DNA from: Alviniconcha marisindica
Lineage: Eukaryota > Mollusca > Gastropoda > Provannidae
Direction: 5' to 3'
Length of the DNA stretch: 64,000 nt
Assembly (NCBI GenBank): GCA_018857735.1
Contig: JABMCL010001766.1
Coordinates: 707,001 to 771,000, forward strand
The first letter of the stretch is position 1. Every line of letters starts with the position of its first letter. Shown piece after piece: positions 12,453 to 24,363 of the stretch. Made by a program: the position numbers and the translations under genes. The notes below the pieces were generated by a model. That model worked only from the letters and a program-made list of their open reading frames with translations, had not been told where the DNA came from and ran no database searches.

Positions 12453-12455
<3 letters not shown>

Positions 12456-12517
<62 letters not shown>
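12456..12517. repeat. (CA)n microsatellite, about 31 units
   Basis: A perfect CA dinucleotide run. Confidence 0.95.
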
Positions 12518-12519
<2 letters not shown>

Positions 12520-14250
12520 GTACTCTTGCTTCCAGTCTGAACTCCTCAGGGCACAGCTGCATTGGTTCACTCTTCACAAATGAAGTGCAAAAAAAGGTTG
12601 GCTTATGAAACATGATGATATTGATAGATTTCAATCTTAATACTTTTGCCACACATGTACTGATATAGGCCTTATTTAAATGTGACCACCAATACAGACT
12701 GCTGGCCACTTGTGGTCCATGTTTTCATGACTTTCATTTTCAAACATCAGTTTTGAACAAACAAGATCAGAAATCAAGTGATAAAGTGCTGTATCAGTGT
12801 ATGTGTAACTTATAATATATATATAGATCTGTATTACATTTCTATTGATAGGGCCTTTCAAACTTCTTAGTTTAGTTCCATTTTTGTTACATAAAATAAC
12901 AATAAACGACAAGAATGATAAAAACTTTCTTTTGTTTGTTTCTTTGTTTCGTGTGCATGTGTGTTTGTGTGCATGTGTATGTGTGTGTGTGTGCATGTGT
13001 GTGTTGGTGTGCGTGCATGCATGTATGCATGTGTACATAGTCATAGACAGAATGAATAACAAATTGTCAAAGGTAAATTGTTTTGACAAAAATCAGTTTC
13101 ATAAAAATTCATTCCATGATAAATGTTATGTTTGTGTCAAACATTTGAGGGCACAGAAATGACAGGGTAAAATCAGTAAATGTGAATACTGCCAAAACGA
13201 TGGCCTTGCTCAGAAGATTACAATACAAAACATACTTCACAAAACACCCACTAGCCCTACACGTACACATGTACACATTTGTACTGATGTAGACAGCTGC
13301 AGGCAACACATTTAACAGACGTGGTGTGTACACATCATAAAAAAACAAAAAATCCATTTCACTTCCATGCTCAAAACAACTTATTCAAAAGACCACCTTG
13401 GCCCTTGCTGAGCTGACACTATTAGTATTACTATTAGTGACAGCATTCCCAAAAGAAAGGAAAAGAAGAAATAAATCAATAAATAATAAAATCATATCCA
13501 TAACCAGTTTGGAGTGCACATGGCACTGTGGCAGCTGTTTTGATAAGCTTACCATGCCACATGGATTGAGTTTCTGTCTGTGGCAATGTCTGTTGAACCG
13601 ATTGAGATCAAACTTAGTACATGGTATGAAGATTTTTTGTGATTACATGAGGGCAATTTGCAGAGCAGTGCTCTACAGTATTGTTAACACCTCTCTCACA
13701 AAGTAACAAAATAATGCTATTAAAAATAGAAGTATTAAAGTATTATTAGTATTAAAGTCATAAAGATTGTTAAAACAATAAAAGCCTGCAAATGTGTAAA
13801 GTAAATCAAGGGAGGGTGGTCTGCTCTCATAATGCACACTTAACTCAATAACTGTGTCCATGTTTGTCAGATATATCTCTATCGTCTATGGTGTAAACGT
13901 AAGCACTCTGCATTGTCACTCTGGGTTAAAATTTTGATGGATGCTTTTTTCTTTCTTCCTTTAAAAAATAATAATATTCTGAGCATGCTGCTCCAGCTCA
14001 TATATATTAATGGTTAATGCCCCACTGTGAGTGTGATATATATTTCCTTTGGAACCGGAAGAGCTGGCCGAAGCAGGTGTATTATTAAGGCCAGTCATTG
14101 AAGGTTGTAGGACTAGGTGTAGGACTACTAGGAGTAGGAGTGCATTAATTCTGTAGGACCCTTGCTTTTCCCATGGCCAGCTGTATGTTGCTGGAGCATC
14201 AGACGTCTCCAATGTATTTGCCCCATGACTGGCTGGAGGCAAAGCAAAAA
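12520..14250. other. Gene-free AT-rich stretch
   Basis: It contains a GT-rich, imperfect microsatellite (about 12955-13035) and otherwise unique AT-rich DNA. It may be intron or 3' sequence of the minus-strand gene that starts at 15058, but I could not identify further exons. Confidence 0.45.
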
Positions 14251-14251
14251 A

Positions 14252-14529
14252 CATCTATCCTCAGGCTACACAGTTACAGTACTTAATGTCCCACTGTGAT
14301 GACATTTTGGATTTCCCGTGGAAGAGCTGGCTGAACCGGGTATACATTGCTTAGTTATTAGTAATATTACAATATTTATATTTATATATATATTTATATA
14401 AAATATAATACATAGTAACATCTATCCTCAGTTGAGTTAGAGTTACAGTACTTAATGTCCCACTGTGATGGCATTTTGGGTTTCCTGTGGAAGAGCTGGC
14501 TGAACCGGATATATATTGCTTAGTTATTA
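14252..14529. repeat. Duplicated ~108-bp segment (two copies)
   Basis: Copies at 14252-14359 and 14419-14529 share CATCTATCCTCAG, TACTTAATGTCCCACTGTGA and GAAGAGCTGGCTGAACCGG. A more diverged third copy lies at about 14012-14085. They are separated by AT-rich runs. Confidence 0.75.
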
Positions 14530-14567
14530 CAATATTTATATATATATTTGTAACTTACTACTTAGTG

Positions 14568-14833
14568 TTATAGTAAATAAAAAATAAAAAAGATGTACTC
14601 CATGACGCAGCTGTAAGTACTTTTTTCAATCTTCCCCTTTTTATTTGAAGGACTGTTACACGAACACACATACGTGCATGTTACATTATTGGTCTGATCT
14701 GACCTCTCTGACAGTAACGGTGACAACAAACTTTTGACCGATGTTCTGCCTTGCGTTTGTCTGTAACTGTTCAAGTTGCATTCACTCGAGTCGTTGCCGC
14801 ATAGCACTTCTTCAGGAGTAGATGTCTCCAGCA
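14568..14833 (-). CDS. Unrecognised protein, candidate exon 2
   Basis: On the minus strand GATTGTCAG is a plausible acceptor. The one-base phase left by the exon at 14932-15058 fits, so G|TG gives Val and the frame continues LETSTPEEVLCGNDSSECN and later SVKSLLSPLLSERSDQ to a stop at 14568. The 3' part (from about 14660) is cysteine/lysine-rich and may really be intron, because a GAGAG|GTCAGA donor exists within it. No family is recognised. Confidence 0.35.
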
Positions 14834-14931
14834 CTGACAATCACTGAATCAGACTCCACAACGGAATCAACAGAATAAAAAACACACACGCATATTTATA
14901 TACACCATCACTCCCTCAAAATCCTTCTTAC

Positions 14932-15058
14932 CTGCTTGTCGATTCAACGATGTCTGGGGTCTGCCACCAGCCTTGTCACCTGTCGCATTTTGAAGGAATT
15001 TTCTCCCTTGCCGCGCTCTCTTCCTGGCGGAAATGACGTCTGCATTTTCCAACAACAT
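14932..15058 (-). CDS. Unrecognised protein, candidate first coding exon
   Basis: The minus-strand start codon sits in an excellent context (ACCGCCATGT). The exon encodes 42 residues beginning MLLENADVISARKRARQGRK and rich in basic residues, ending at a perfect donor CAG|GTAAGA with phase 1. It joins in frame to the candidate exon at 14833. The start is only 101 bp from the divergent WDR90 start, which suggests a head-to-head gene pair. I do not recognise the family and make no functional claim. Confidence 0.5.
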
Positions 15059-15159
15059 GGCGGTAAACCCAAACTTGGACTGACAAGTCTGGACTCATTT
15101 CAACTTACTTGTGCACTCAGTTTTGTGCATCTGTTGATTAGGCTGTATGTGATACAAAC
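15059..15159. promoter_or_regulatory. Putative bidirectional promoter between divergent genes
   Basis: About 100 bp separate the start codons of the minus-strand gene (15058) and WDR90 (15160). No TATA box is obvious. A CRE-like TGACGTC lies just inside the minus-strand exon at about 15034. The short spacing implies that 5' UTRs are very short or overlap. Confidence 0.4.
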
Positions 15160-15169
15160 ATGTCAAACC
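15160..15169 (+). CDS. WDR90: WDR90 exon 1 (start codon)
   Basis: ATG TCA AAC C is followed by a strong donor GTGAGT. The single leftover C pairs with TG of exon 2 to give Leu, so the product begins M-S-N-L-W, with the same spacing to the conserved Trp as human M-A-R-A-W. An A at -3 supports the start. Only ten coding bases make this less certain than other exons. Confidence 0.7.
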
Positions 15170-18100
15170 GTGAGTTTCTGTCCCTTACATATTTTTTTCT
15201 GGTAGATTTGTCACAGTATGTGCCTTGTAATGGTAGACATAATCCATAGCAACGGAATTGGTACAAAGTTTTATTGTTTATCGATTTATATAATCAGTTT
15301 TAAAAAAACGTCTTCGATCTTTCGGTGTTTATTCAAATTCTGCGAAAACACAAAGTTTTGTTGATTAATAAGCCATCACAGAGTTACTGTATAATGCCTT
15401 CGTTCAAAATTCAGGCATGAATATAAAACCGCAGGTGTAACAAACACATGTTTGGCGATTGATCAATACATGATACATAAAACTAGGACATAAAAGTCCC
15501 ACCCACCTCCACCCCCAGAAAAAGTAAATAGTCCGTACTTGTCTCATGAGTTCTCAAAGAAGAGGATGTTTCATGTGTGCACATACTCACTGACAAATTT
15601 ATTTGCTACATGTAATGATGTATACATGTATTATTTATAATTATAAGCACGCTTCATAGTGTCATGGTTCAAACTCAAAGTAAGTAAGTAAGTTGATGTT
15701 TTACGCCCAGTCAACCAGTACGGTTATATCAGGGCAGTACAAAGTCAAAGACATTGTAATGTATCAACTATCATTAATAGTTGAGACATATCTATTATAT
15801 AACATAACAGTTCTAAAATGTGTGTTTGTTCTTAATGAAAACTGATTGATGGACTGAAGTGAAAGGTATCAAATGGAAAAGGAAAAGAACTTACCCTAGA
15901 TTAACATTAAGAAGTGAAACATCATTAATTTGACATGAAAATACACTGTATTAATATGAATTGCACACTTGTTTGTATACCATTCTTGCACCTGATGCAC
16001 ACACAGGTTTATGAATACCAGGGAACAGAGAGAGAGAGAGAGAGAATGTAGTTCTGCTGTTTACTTTTTTACTTGTAGTTGTAGTGTATGATTAATTAGA
16101 GTTAGACATATTGAGTATTATCATTAGTTTAACTATATGTAACTCCCTGCACTGTATGCTTTTGCCTTAGGTTTGCCATGGTGCACATGCAGGCTTCAGG
16201 TACTTCTGGTTCACAATTAGAGCATAAGCACTGACCAGTTAGCATCAGTGAAGTTCCAAAACTTCCCACCAATTGGTAGGAACTCACACAGCATTTTAGC
16301 AAAGGCCACAGGCCTAAATCTAAATACCCATGTTATAAACCTCCATGGAAAAGGCTGGAGCTTGACAAGCCAGTGCTCAGTGACTCATGCTGTCACCACA
16401 AAGTCCTATTCTAATAATTGGGCCTAAAATGTAAGTGCTTTGTCCGGAAAACCACAGCTTAAAAAGTTTTATGTTACAAGACCCTTTGCTGCAGTTCTGT
16501 TGTAAATGTGTTCATAGCCCTCGACTTTAATTCAGTATATTCAGACTCTTTCAGCAGACTTTTGTTACATAATTTTGATTCAAGTTGTAATATGTGATCA
16601 GTATAAATTATAATATCTCCATTTTTACATGATATGCAGTGTGTAATAAACTAATATTAAATTGAAATTTGTACAATCTTCTCTGTCTTTTCAGTGTGGC
16701 AGCAGCCATATGTGAATGTGTTCAAGCACTTCAACGTGTCACAATGGAAGAAGGCAGCGAAAGAGGGGGAGGTGACCCCTCTCATGGACAAGACAGTGAA
16801 GGCGACAGTGTTCAAAATCACCGGCCACATCCCTGCAGGCAACTACATCCAGATTCCTCGCACAGGGTCACAGCCTCTGGGACTTACTGGACGCTATTTT
16901 TACCTGCTGTTTCGGCCCATTGCCACCAAGTACTTTGTAGTGCATGTGGATGTTGCCACCCAGGACAGCTTAGTCATACGGCTGTCCTTCTCCAACCTGT
17001 TCAAAGAGTTTAAGTCCACTGCCACCTGGCTGCAGTTCCCTTTCATCTGCAACCCTGCTAAAGGATCCGTGGCTTTTTATGCTGCTGCTGGGGCCAGAGG
17101 TAAGAATGGTTTGGTTAGATGTGTTTAATGCTGATGTGTCTCTGGACAGAGAGGTACTGGTGGGGACCAAAATCCAGATGGTAGGGGGAGGAGGGACTGC
17201 GCTTAACGCTACACTGTCACAACCAGAATGGTTTCTACATTAAGATGGGTAAGCCGTTTTAATGTTTTGTTAGTTGTAATGGCACAGTCAAGGGCCAGAG
17301 GTAAAGCTGCTGTAATGATATTAATAGTTAATAAGGGCTGCGGAAAATGAGGAATATACTTGCCCCAGTCGCCCAAGATGGGTAGAAAAGCCTCTGGCTG
17401 TGTCAAGACCCAAAACTACTAGCCAGTTGGGCGAATCATAATTTCTGTTATAATGATGACTTTTTGGAGTTTATAGAAACAAAAAAGATATCAGAGTAAA
17501 AGTCAGAGTGCAGTACTTACTCATTTGCAAATGACTTAGTGCCAAAAGGTGCGCAAATGGGGGGTCCGATTTTTGACCGTCAATAAAATCCATTTCAAAC
17601 ACTTTGTCTTGTTGTTGCTTTGTGTGTGCGTTCATAATTGGTCAGTATCACAGTGGAAACAATATGAGCTCCAAATCTGGAGCAGCTGGAGAAATATTAT
17701 TTTTTGAAAGTGAAAAGCGCCACAAAATTTGACCCCTGAAAACAGGCACGCTCACGGTGAGTGCATTTGATGCTTTCATTCACGTACATGACGAATCAAA
17801 ACATTACCTCTGTCACCGATTTGCACAGAGGAGATATCGCTTTACACAGTGCATATAAAATCGATTATCACTAAGTTTTGTTTTTGGAGTTACAGGCTCC
17901 GAAATATCCCTCGGTCGAACGTTATGTGTGTTGAAATGTTTCATGACCAGCATCCGCAGACAATCTAGTGAAGAAGGACTTTCTCTTTCGTCGAAACTTT
18001 ACTCCAGTCACAGTGGTACGTCACTGCATCAGGCGCCAATGTTTTATTTTACTGCCAAATGTCTGGGTAGTTTTTAAAATATATTTTGCCATTCTTCATA

Positions 18101-21027
18101 AAATTGTTGCAATAAATAATGTTCAACAGTGTATTAAATTAAACAAGCAAAAGGAAAAAAATAGTTTTTGCGCTTTTGCACTACTTCCGGTCAGCCATGT
18201 TATACATCCGGGTCATTTGCTTTTAGCACATGGCCGCATGGAAGAGACGTTCTGATATGCGAAAGGTGTGTGGTAATATTTTTGAAGACCGTAACGTTCA
18301 ACTTTATTTAAACGTTCATCGGAGATTTAGTCAAATCTTCCGGTTATACGATGATATTTATATTGGTATATGCTGAATCTTTTAAAAGTATCGGAATGTT
18401 AGCATACAGAGTGAGTTTTTGTTGCTGTCGATCTAAAGTTTGTTCAGATGCTTTGAAAATTTGTTTTCACTGAGTTTCTTACAACATGAGTGCGTGTTGA
18501 AATCGTAATGTGCGACAGCAGATTGGTTATAAACAGTATATTCTGATCTACTCTTTACATTTTTGCTTGTGCTTAACGCAGTTCTTTTGTTTACAAACTA
18601 CGTCTTCAAACAAATCATCATATATGGTAGACAATTCGAATTTACGCAGGTTAAAGTCGTCAAGTTAGATGTTGAACATTACGATTACAACACGAGCTGT
18701 GGAAATAATAACGTTCGACATAATTATAGTGACCATGCCTGCCAGCCTTCCAGAGTTCTAAAAATGTAAGGTGCCGATCTTAATAGCATTATTCTTTGGC
18801 TGTGATTTTTTTGGTAATATTTATTACAATTTTTCTATTTATTATTATTAATTCTTTCACTTTGAAGTTAACTGTTCAACTATTTTTGTCCTAGGCACCC
18901 GAGTCAACATGACCAAGAAATGCATGGATGACAGGTTGCATGTGTGTTTTCCTGTGACACCCAAAAGCAGCAAAAGTTGCACTCACTCTTACTTGCTCCA
19001 TTTTCTCTTACAAATTACAAAACACTTACTTGTTTATTAAATAATAAGTATTATTTATTTTGTTATGAAAAACAAGTACCATGTCGTCTATTTAACATTA
19101 TGCTATCCACTACAACAAAATTAATGCAGCAGAAACTGTTCACACATGGAAATAGTTATGTGTCTTTATACTCTACAGTAATAAAAAGTTACTGATTTAT
19201 CATTTTCATCAAGAAACAAACAGCATTGTACATCTTGTTGAAATAGTAATGTATGACATATTTCTTACATCATTTGCTGTTTATGTCAAGAAAGCTTAAA
19301 TTTGAAGAAAAAAATTCATCAACTCTTCCTTGTCACATATTGTTCTATTAAAGAATAACTGTTTATGTTTCAAAATGTGTTGCTTTTTATTCATTTAAAA
19401 ATGTTCAAGATTGGCTGTATGTTGAACGTTATGTATTGCAACAAACTATGCATAGCATGCTGTTCTGTGTGACACAGAACAACAACAGTTTACTTGGTAA
19501 TACTCATGTGGATCACATCTTGTAAGATCAGTTGGGTTTTCACAGTTAACTGCATGATTAGCAGCACAGTGATGTGGGCTTGTTGTAATGTGTAATGTTT
19601 AACATCTTGTCACAAATCACACTGAAAGTCAAATTTCTCAGGAACGAAGAGCAGCACTGCCTTCTCCCTTTACTGGTGGATGACTTCACATGTATTCATT
19701 CAAAAAATGCATTACTCACTCACATCCTGTCAACTTTATTTTCTAGTACTCTGTCCTCTTTTCTTGCGCACCTTTTGGCACTAAGTCAAATACAGTGCAA
19801 TGTGTCATCAGCCAAGGGACCACCCCTTTACACAGCCAGGTTGGCTTACTTTTCAGGATGATCTTAAAAGGTGTACTAGACTACTACTGCACTAGAATGA
19901 AGTGACATGAAATGGAAAATGTCTGAAAAACAGTTGTAAATTAATTTTTAGTCACAAAACTGTGATTGCTGTTTTGGTTTTTAAAATCTTAGAAAACTGG
20001 TGTCTTAATTTTAAATGCATGACATTATTTTTGACAAGGCTTGAAAAAAAGAGTCCTGATTTGGTTTGTTGCAACTTGCATATTATCGGCTTGATAATAT
20101 TTTTCTTTTTCTTTCAGCAAACACAGGTCCTGCGCCAACCTCAACACGATGGACTGTGCTGTGTCTTGATCTGAATTACATCCTGTCCGTCTATCTCAAC
20201 CGCAGCTATGCCTACATCAAGGGCATGCGACTCTGTGCTAACATGCTGGTCAAGAACGTCTTCACAAGTGATGTACTCTATGATCCAGGTGATTTGTCAG
20301 TGGCTTGATCCAGTATCAGTATCAGGTGGAATTGTTGGGGTGGAGGCAGGGTCATATTACAGGATTTGCATGATGTTGCCATCTAATGTAGTGGAACCAT
20401 TAAACAATCAGGATGGTGGAGGTAAACCATATATATAATCTGCTACTTGTTTGAGACTGTTCAGTCAACAACATGGCACAAGTGACAATAGAAATCTGGA
20501 TCTGCTGTTTTGATTTTTTGGGGGTTAGTTTTAAAAGAGTTAGAGAGCGGAAAAATGTCCTTTTCCTTTCCAGTTATTTTCTCACTTTGGCCTCACAAGA
20601 AAACAAACTGAAACAAAAACAAACAAAACAACAAGAAAAGAAATAACTAGCCAAGACTGACTAAAAAAGAAGTTATTAATGAATAAATGTCACGGAATGC
20701 ATAAACTAACTCATTGTGGTCTATCCAGACCTGTACTATGAAATGATACAAACCTTTTTTCTCCTCATTTAGAACAGTTACGGTCTGTGCAGGTGTGTCA
20801 ATGGCAGAGTCCAAAAGAATTGGAGGTGGGCGACAGGTGTGTCCCATACCTCGTGAGTTTGGGTTTCCTGTCCTGAAAGGGGACCAAAGTGGGACGACAC
20901 TTATGACCTCATCAGGTGTGTGGCACTGATAGTTTTATGTGGTTGTCATGGACTGTAGTTTCCGTTTATTGATTTCATAAACAAGCAATATCTCCCTCAT
21001 TCCCCACAGGTGCATGGATGCATGCAC

Positions 21028-21058
<31 letters not shown>

Positions 21059-21118
21059 AAACACAAACATGCACACACCCATGCATGTACACACTCACCC
21101 ATGCAACCCACATGCATG

Positions 21119-21174
<56 letters not shown>

Positions 21175-22060
21175 CTTACAGGCTGACATGCACACACATA
21201 CACATACACACACAACATACCCAGCCATATGTCCAGCTTGGTTCCACCATGAGTGCATGTCAAAAACTTCGGTGTATGTGTTTTATTGCTCTTTTTTTTT
21301 TATACTCTTGTATGCTTAGTGAAAAACAAATTGACTGTACTTAGGAGAACATCATAATGATATGCAACAAATGCTGATTTAAGCAGAAAGAACTGATTTC
21401 AGCAATTTATTGCAAACCATTGTGACACTGCTATCTTGCATGTTTAAAGTATATAGATAGAAGTGAGGTCATTAGGGGCATTGAGATCAATTTGCATATT
21501 TTAATTTAAGACAAAAAAAATGAGGAGACACACACAGAGAAAAAAATGAGGTACAAGATACTGCTGCTGTAATTGTACATCTCACTTCTCAGAGCTGTAT
21601 TTGATTTAGCTAGTTTCATTTGAACAGGTTTCCTCCGGATGGTGACAAGAAGCCCTTTGACTCCGTGCAGTATGTAGTGGATGACTCCAACAGATTTTGC
21701 ACAGGTGAAGGGATATTTGCCTTTTTTTGTTTGTTTTAACTGTTTCTGTAATATTAGTAACGTGTAAGTGAGTAGAGCCTTGCCTTCTTTTTCTTTTTCC
21801 CTTTCTTTTTTTCTGAATAAGGTTGTACACTGGAGGATTACCCTGAACGTGACTTTTCTGTAGATGTGTTACTGTTAGTGGATATAATTAAGTTTATGTG
21901 TTTGTATTGTTGAACATGTGGGAGACATGGGAGACAGTGATTCTGTCTTCACTGTGTATAACATGGAAACATGGCACTATCAAACTATTTCTGTGCTTGT
22001 ATCAATTATGTGTTTGTGTGTGTGTGTACGTGCATGCGTGTGTGTGCATTTTTTTGTTTG

Positions 22061-22130
<70 letters not shown>

Positions 22131-24330
22131 AGGAGAGTGTTGAAGAGAAAGCCCGGAGGATTGTCCCACAGCCTAAAAACATCAGCAAGTGTGTGTCAGA
22201 GAGGGTGTCCATGATACACAAACTCACTACTCCTAAACAGGTATGTGCACTTCACAGCTTTATTCGCCTCTGGGATTGATTGCCATGGTGCTGAGTGTGA
22301 CAGAGTGTGTGGAGCACAACATGTTCTACCATCAATTTCAGCTCCATAGACATATGGCTTGGTTAATACATCAGTTAAATACCTACATCATTCAGTCAAC
22401 CCCCGCTTAGTAAACTCCTTTGCCCAAAGCATACAGGATGACCCTTTGCATTTACTGATTTAGTAAGGTGAAGAACAGTGAAAAGCAAACAAACGTTGAA
22501 TATAGTGCTACAGAGAAAAATCCAGATGAAGAATTGATCAGGTATATGACAGAAGAAATGACACACATGGAAATTTGCCTTTTAACTGCACATAAGGGTA
22601 ATAAGAGTAAAAAACATTTGCCACAAATCAGCCTAAGATGTCATCCAAACATGCACACATCTGAAACACATTCTTGTAATTATAGCAAAAGCACCTAAGT
22701 GGTAAAACGTAAATACAGTAGTAAAAGCCAGATTTAAAGATTTACCTCAGTAGAGCAAACAAACATTGAACATAGTGCTCTACAGTGCAGTTCTGTTGTG
22801 ACTGATTGAGCCTGAAGGCAAAGTGTTAAACTAATGAATGGAAAAATAACTAGATAACTGTTTTGTAAAACAAACTGGGAGCAGGTCGTGTTTTGAGCTT
22901 TGACATCACCCTGATATAACTGCACTGGTTGACTGGGCATAAAACACCAATTTACTTACTTACTTACTTTGAGCTTTGCCTTTGACACCCTTCCCCGTTG
23001 GCCTTTGAACTTGCCTGCAATTTTTTAGCATAGTATTTTTGCTTCTTTGTGAATGTTTCCTGCTTTGAATGGCTTACATCAACCCGTTTCATGTGATTAC
23101 ATACTAGAAGGTAAAGCAGGATTCATATGCACCCTCTCTCCCTCCCTTGCACAAATTAATTGTAGTAGGTTCATGCCATTTTCTTTTTTCTGGCTTTTCC
23201 CCTGCATGCAGCCTGTCAAAAAACAGAGTGTCACAAAAGAGCTGCCAGAGCTTGAAACCGAGGACATAGGGCCAGACAGGTCCAACGTTCACATCTACGC
23301 ACATCCTGACCTTGATGACTCGGGTGATGAAAGTCGGATCAAGACCAAGACCAAACCAAAAAATGCTGTGGTGAGTTCTGCATGGAGTTGTACCTGTCAG
23401 TGGTGATGATCAGTGATGTCAGTGGCCTTTGCCTGTACCTGTCAGTGGTGATGTCAGTGGCCTTTGCCTGTGCTTGTCAGTGGTGATGATCGATGGCCTT
23501 TGCCTGTGCTTGTCAGTGGTGATGATCGGTGATGTCAGTTGCCTTTGCCTGTGCTTGTCAGTGGTGATGATCGGTGATGTCATTTGCCTGTGCTTGTCAG
23601 TGGTGATGATCGGTGATGTCAGTGGCCTTTGCCTGTGCTTGTCAGTGGTGATGATCGGTGATGTCAGTGGCCTTTGCCTGTGCTTGTCAGTGGTGATCAG
23701 TGATGTCCCTGACCTTTGCCTGTACTTGTCAGTGGTGATCAGTGATGTCACTGACCTTTGCCTTTACTTGTCAGTGGTGATCAGTGATGTCACTGACCTT
23801 TGCCTTTACTTGTCAGTGGTGATCAGTGATGTCACTGACCTTTGCCTGTACTTGTCAGTGGTGATCAGTGATGTCACTGACCTTTGCCTGTACTTGTCAG
23901 TGGAGATCAGTGATGTCACTGACCTTTGCCTTTACTTGTCAGTGGTGATCAGTGATGTCACTGACCTTTGCCTCTACTTGTCAGTGGTGATCAGTGATGT
24001 CACTGACCTTTGCCTTTACTTGTCAGTGGTGATGATCAGTGATGTCAGTGACCTTTGCCTGTGATGGGAGTGGGCAAGGCAGTGTCAGACCTTGTCCTGG
24101 GTTCTGAGTGGTTTGGTCGGTCAGGCTCAGTACTCTTTTGCTGATGAACTTTTGTGCCTCAGAAGCTAGATGATTGTAAAATGTCATTGTTAAAATGCTC
24201 GGTGGTGAAGCACAGTGATATTTTGTCTGTGATGCATGCATCACTGATTGCACTTGATAATTGGTATGATTGCCATGGAGTAAATGACTGTGTGATGAGT
24301 CTCTTGTGAGTGAGTGTGTGTGTAGGGGGT

Positions 24331-24363
<33 letters not shown>

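Noticed and set aside
15057..15062. ATGGCG followed by GTAAAC as WDR90 exon 1
   Set aside because: Its phase does not fit exon 2 at the normal acceptor; ATGTCAAACC|GTGAGT at 15160 fits both phase and the conserved Trp position.
20290..20440. Open frame continuing past exon 3
   Set aside because: The conserved WDR90 sequence stops at the CCAG|GTGATT donor; the rest is intron read-through.
21014..21320. His-Thr or Cys-Val dipeptide open frames over CA/GT tracts here and elsewhere
   Set aside because: Translations of dinucleotide microsatellites with no homology.
23419..24064. Open frame of ~210 residues in intron 7
   Set aside because: It is the 42-bp minisatellite read in frame; it lies within an intron and the frame is not conserved with WDR90.
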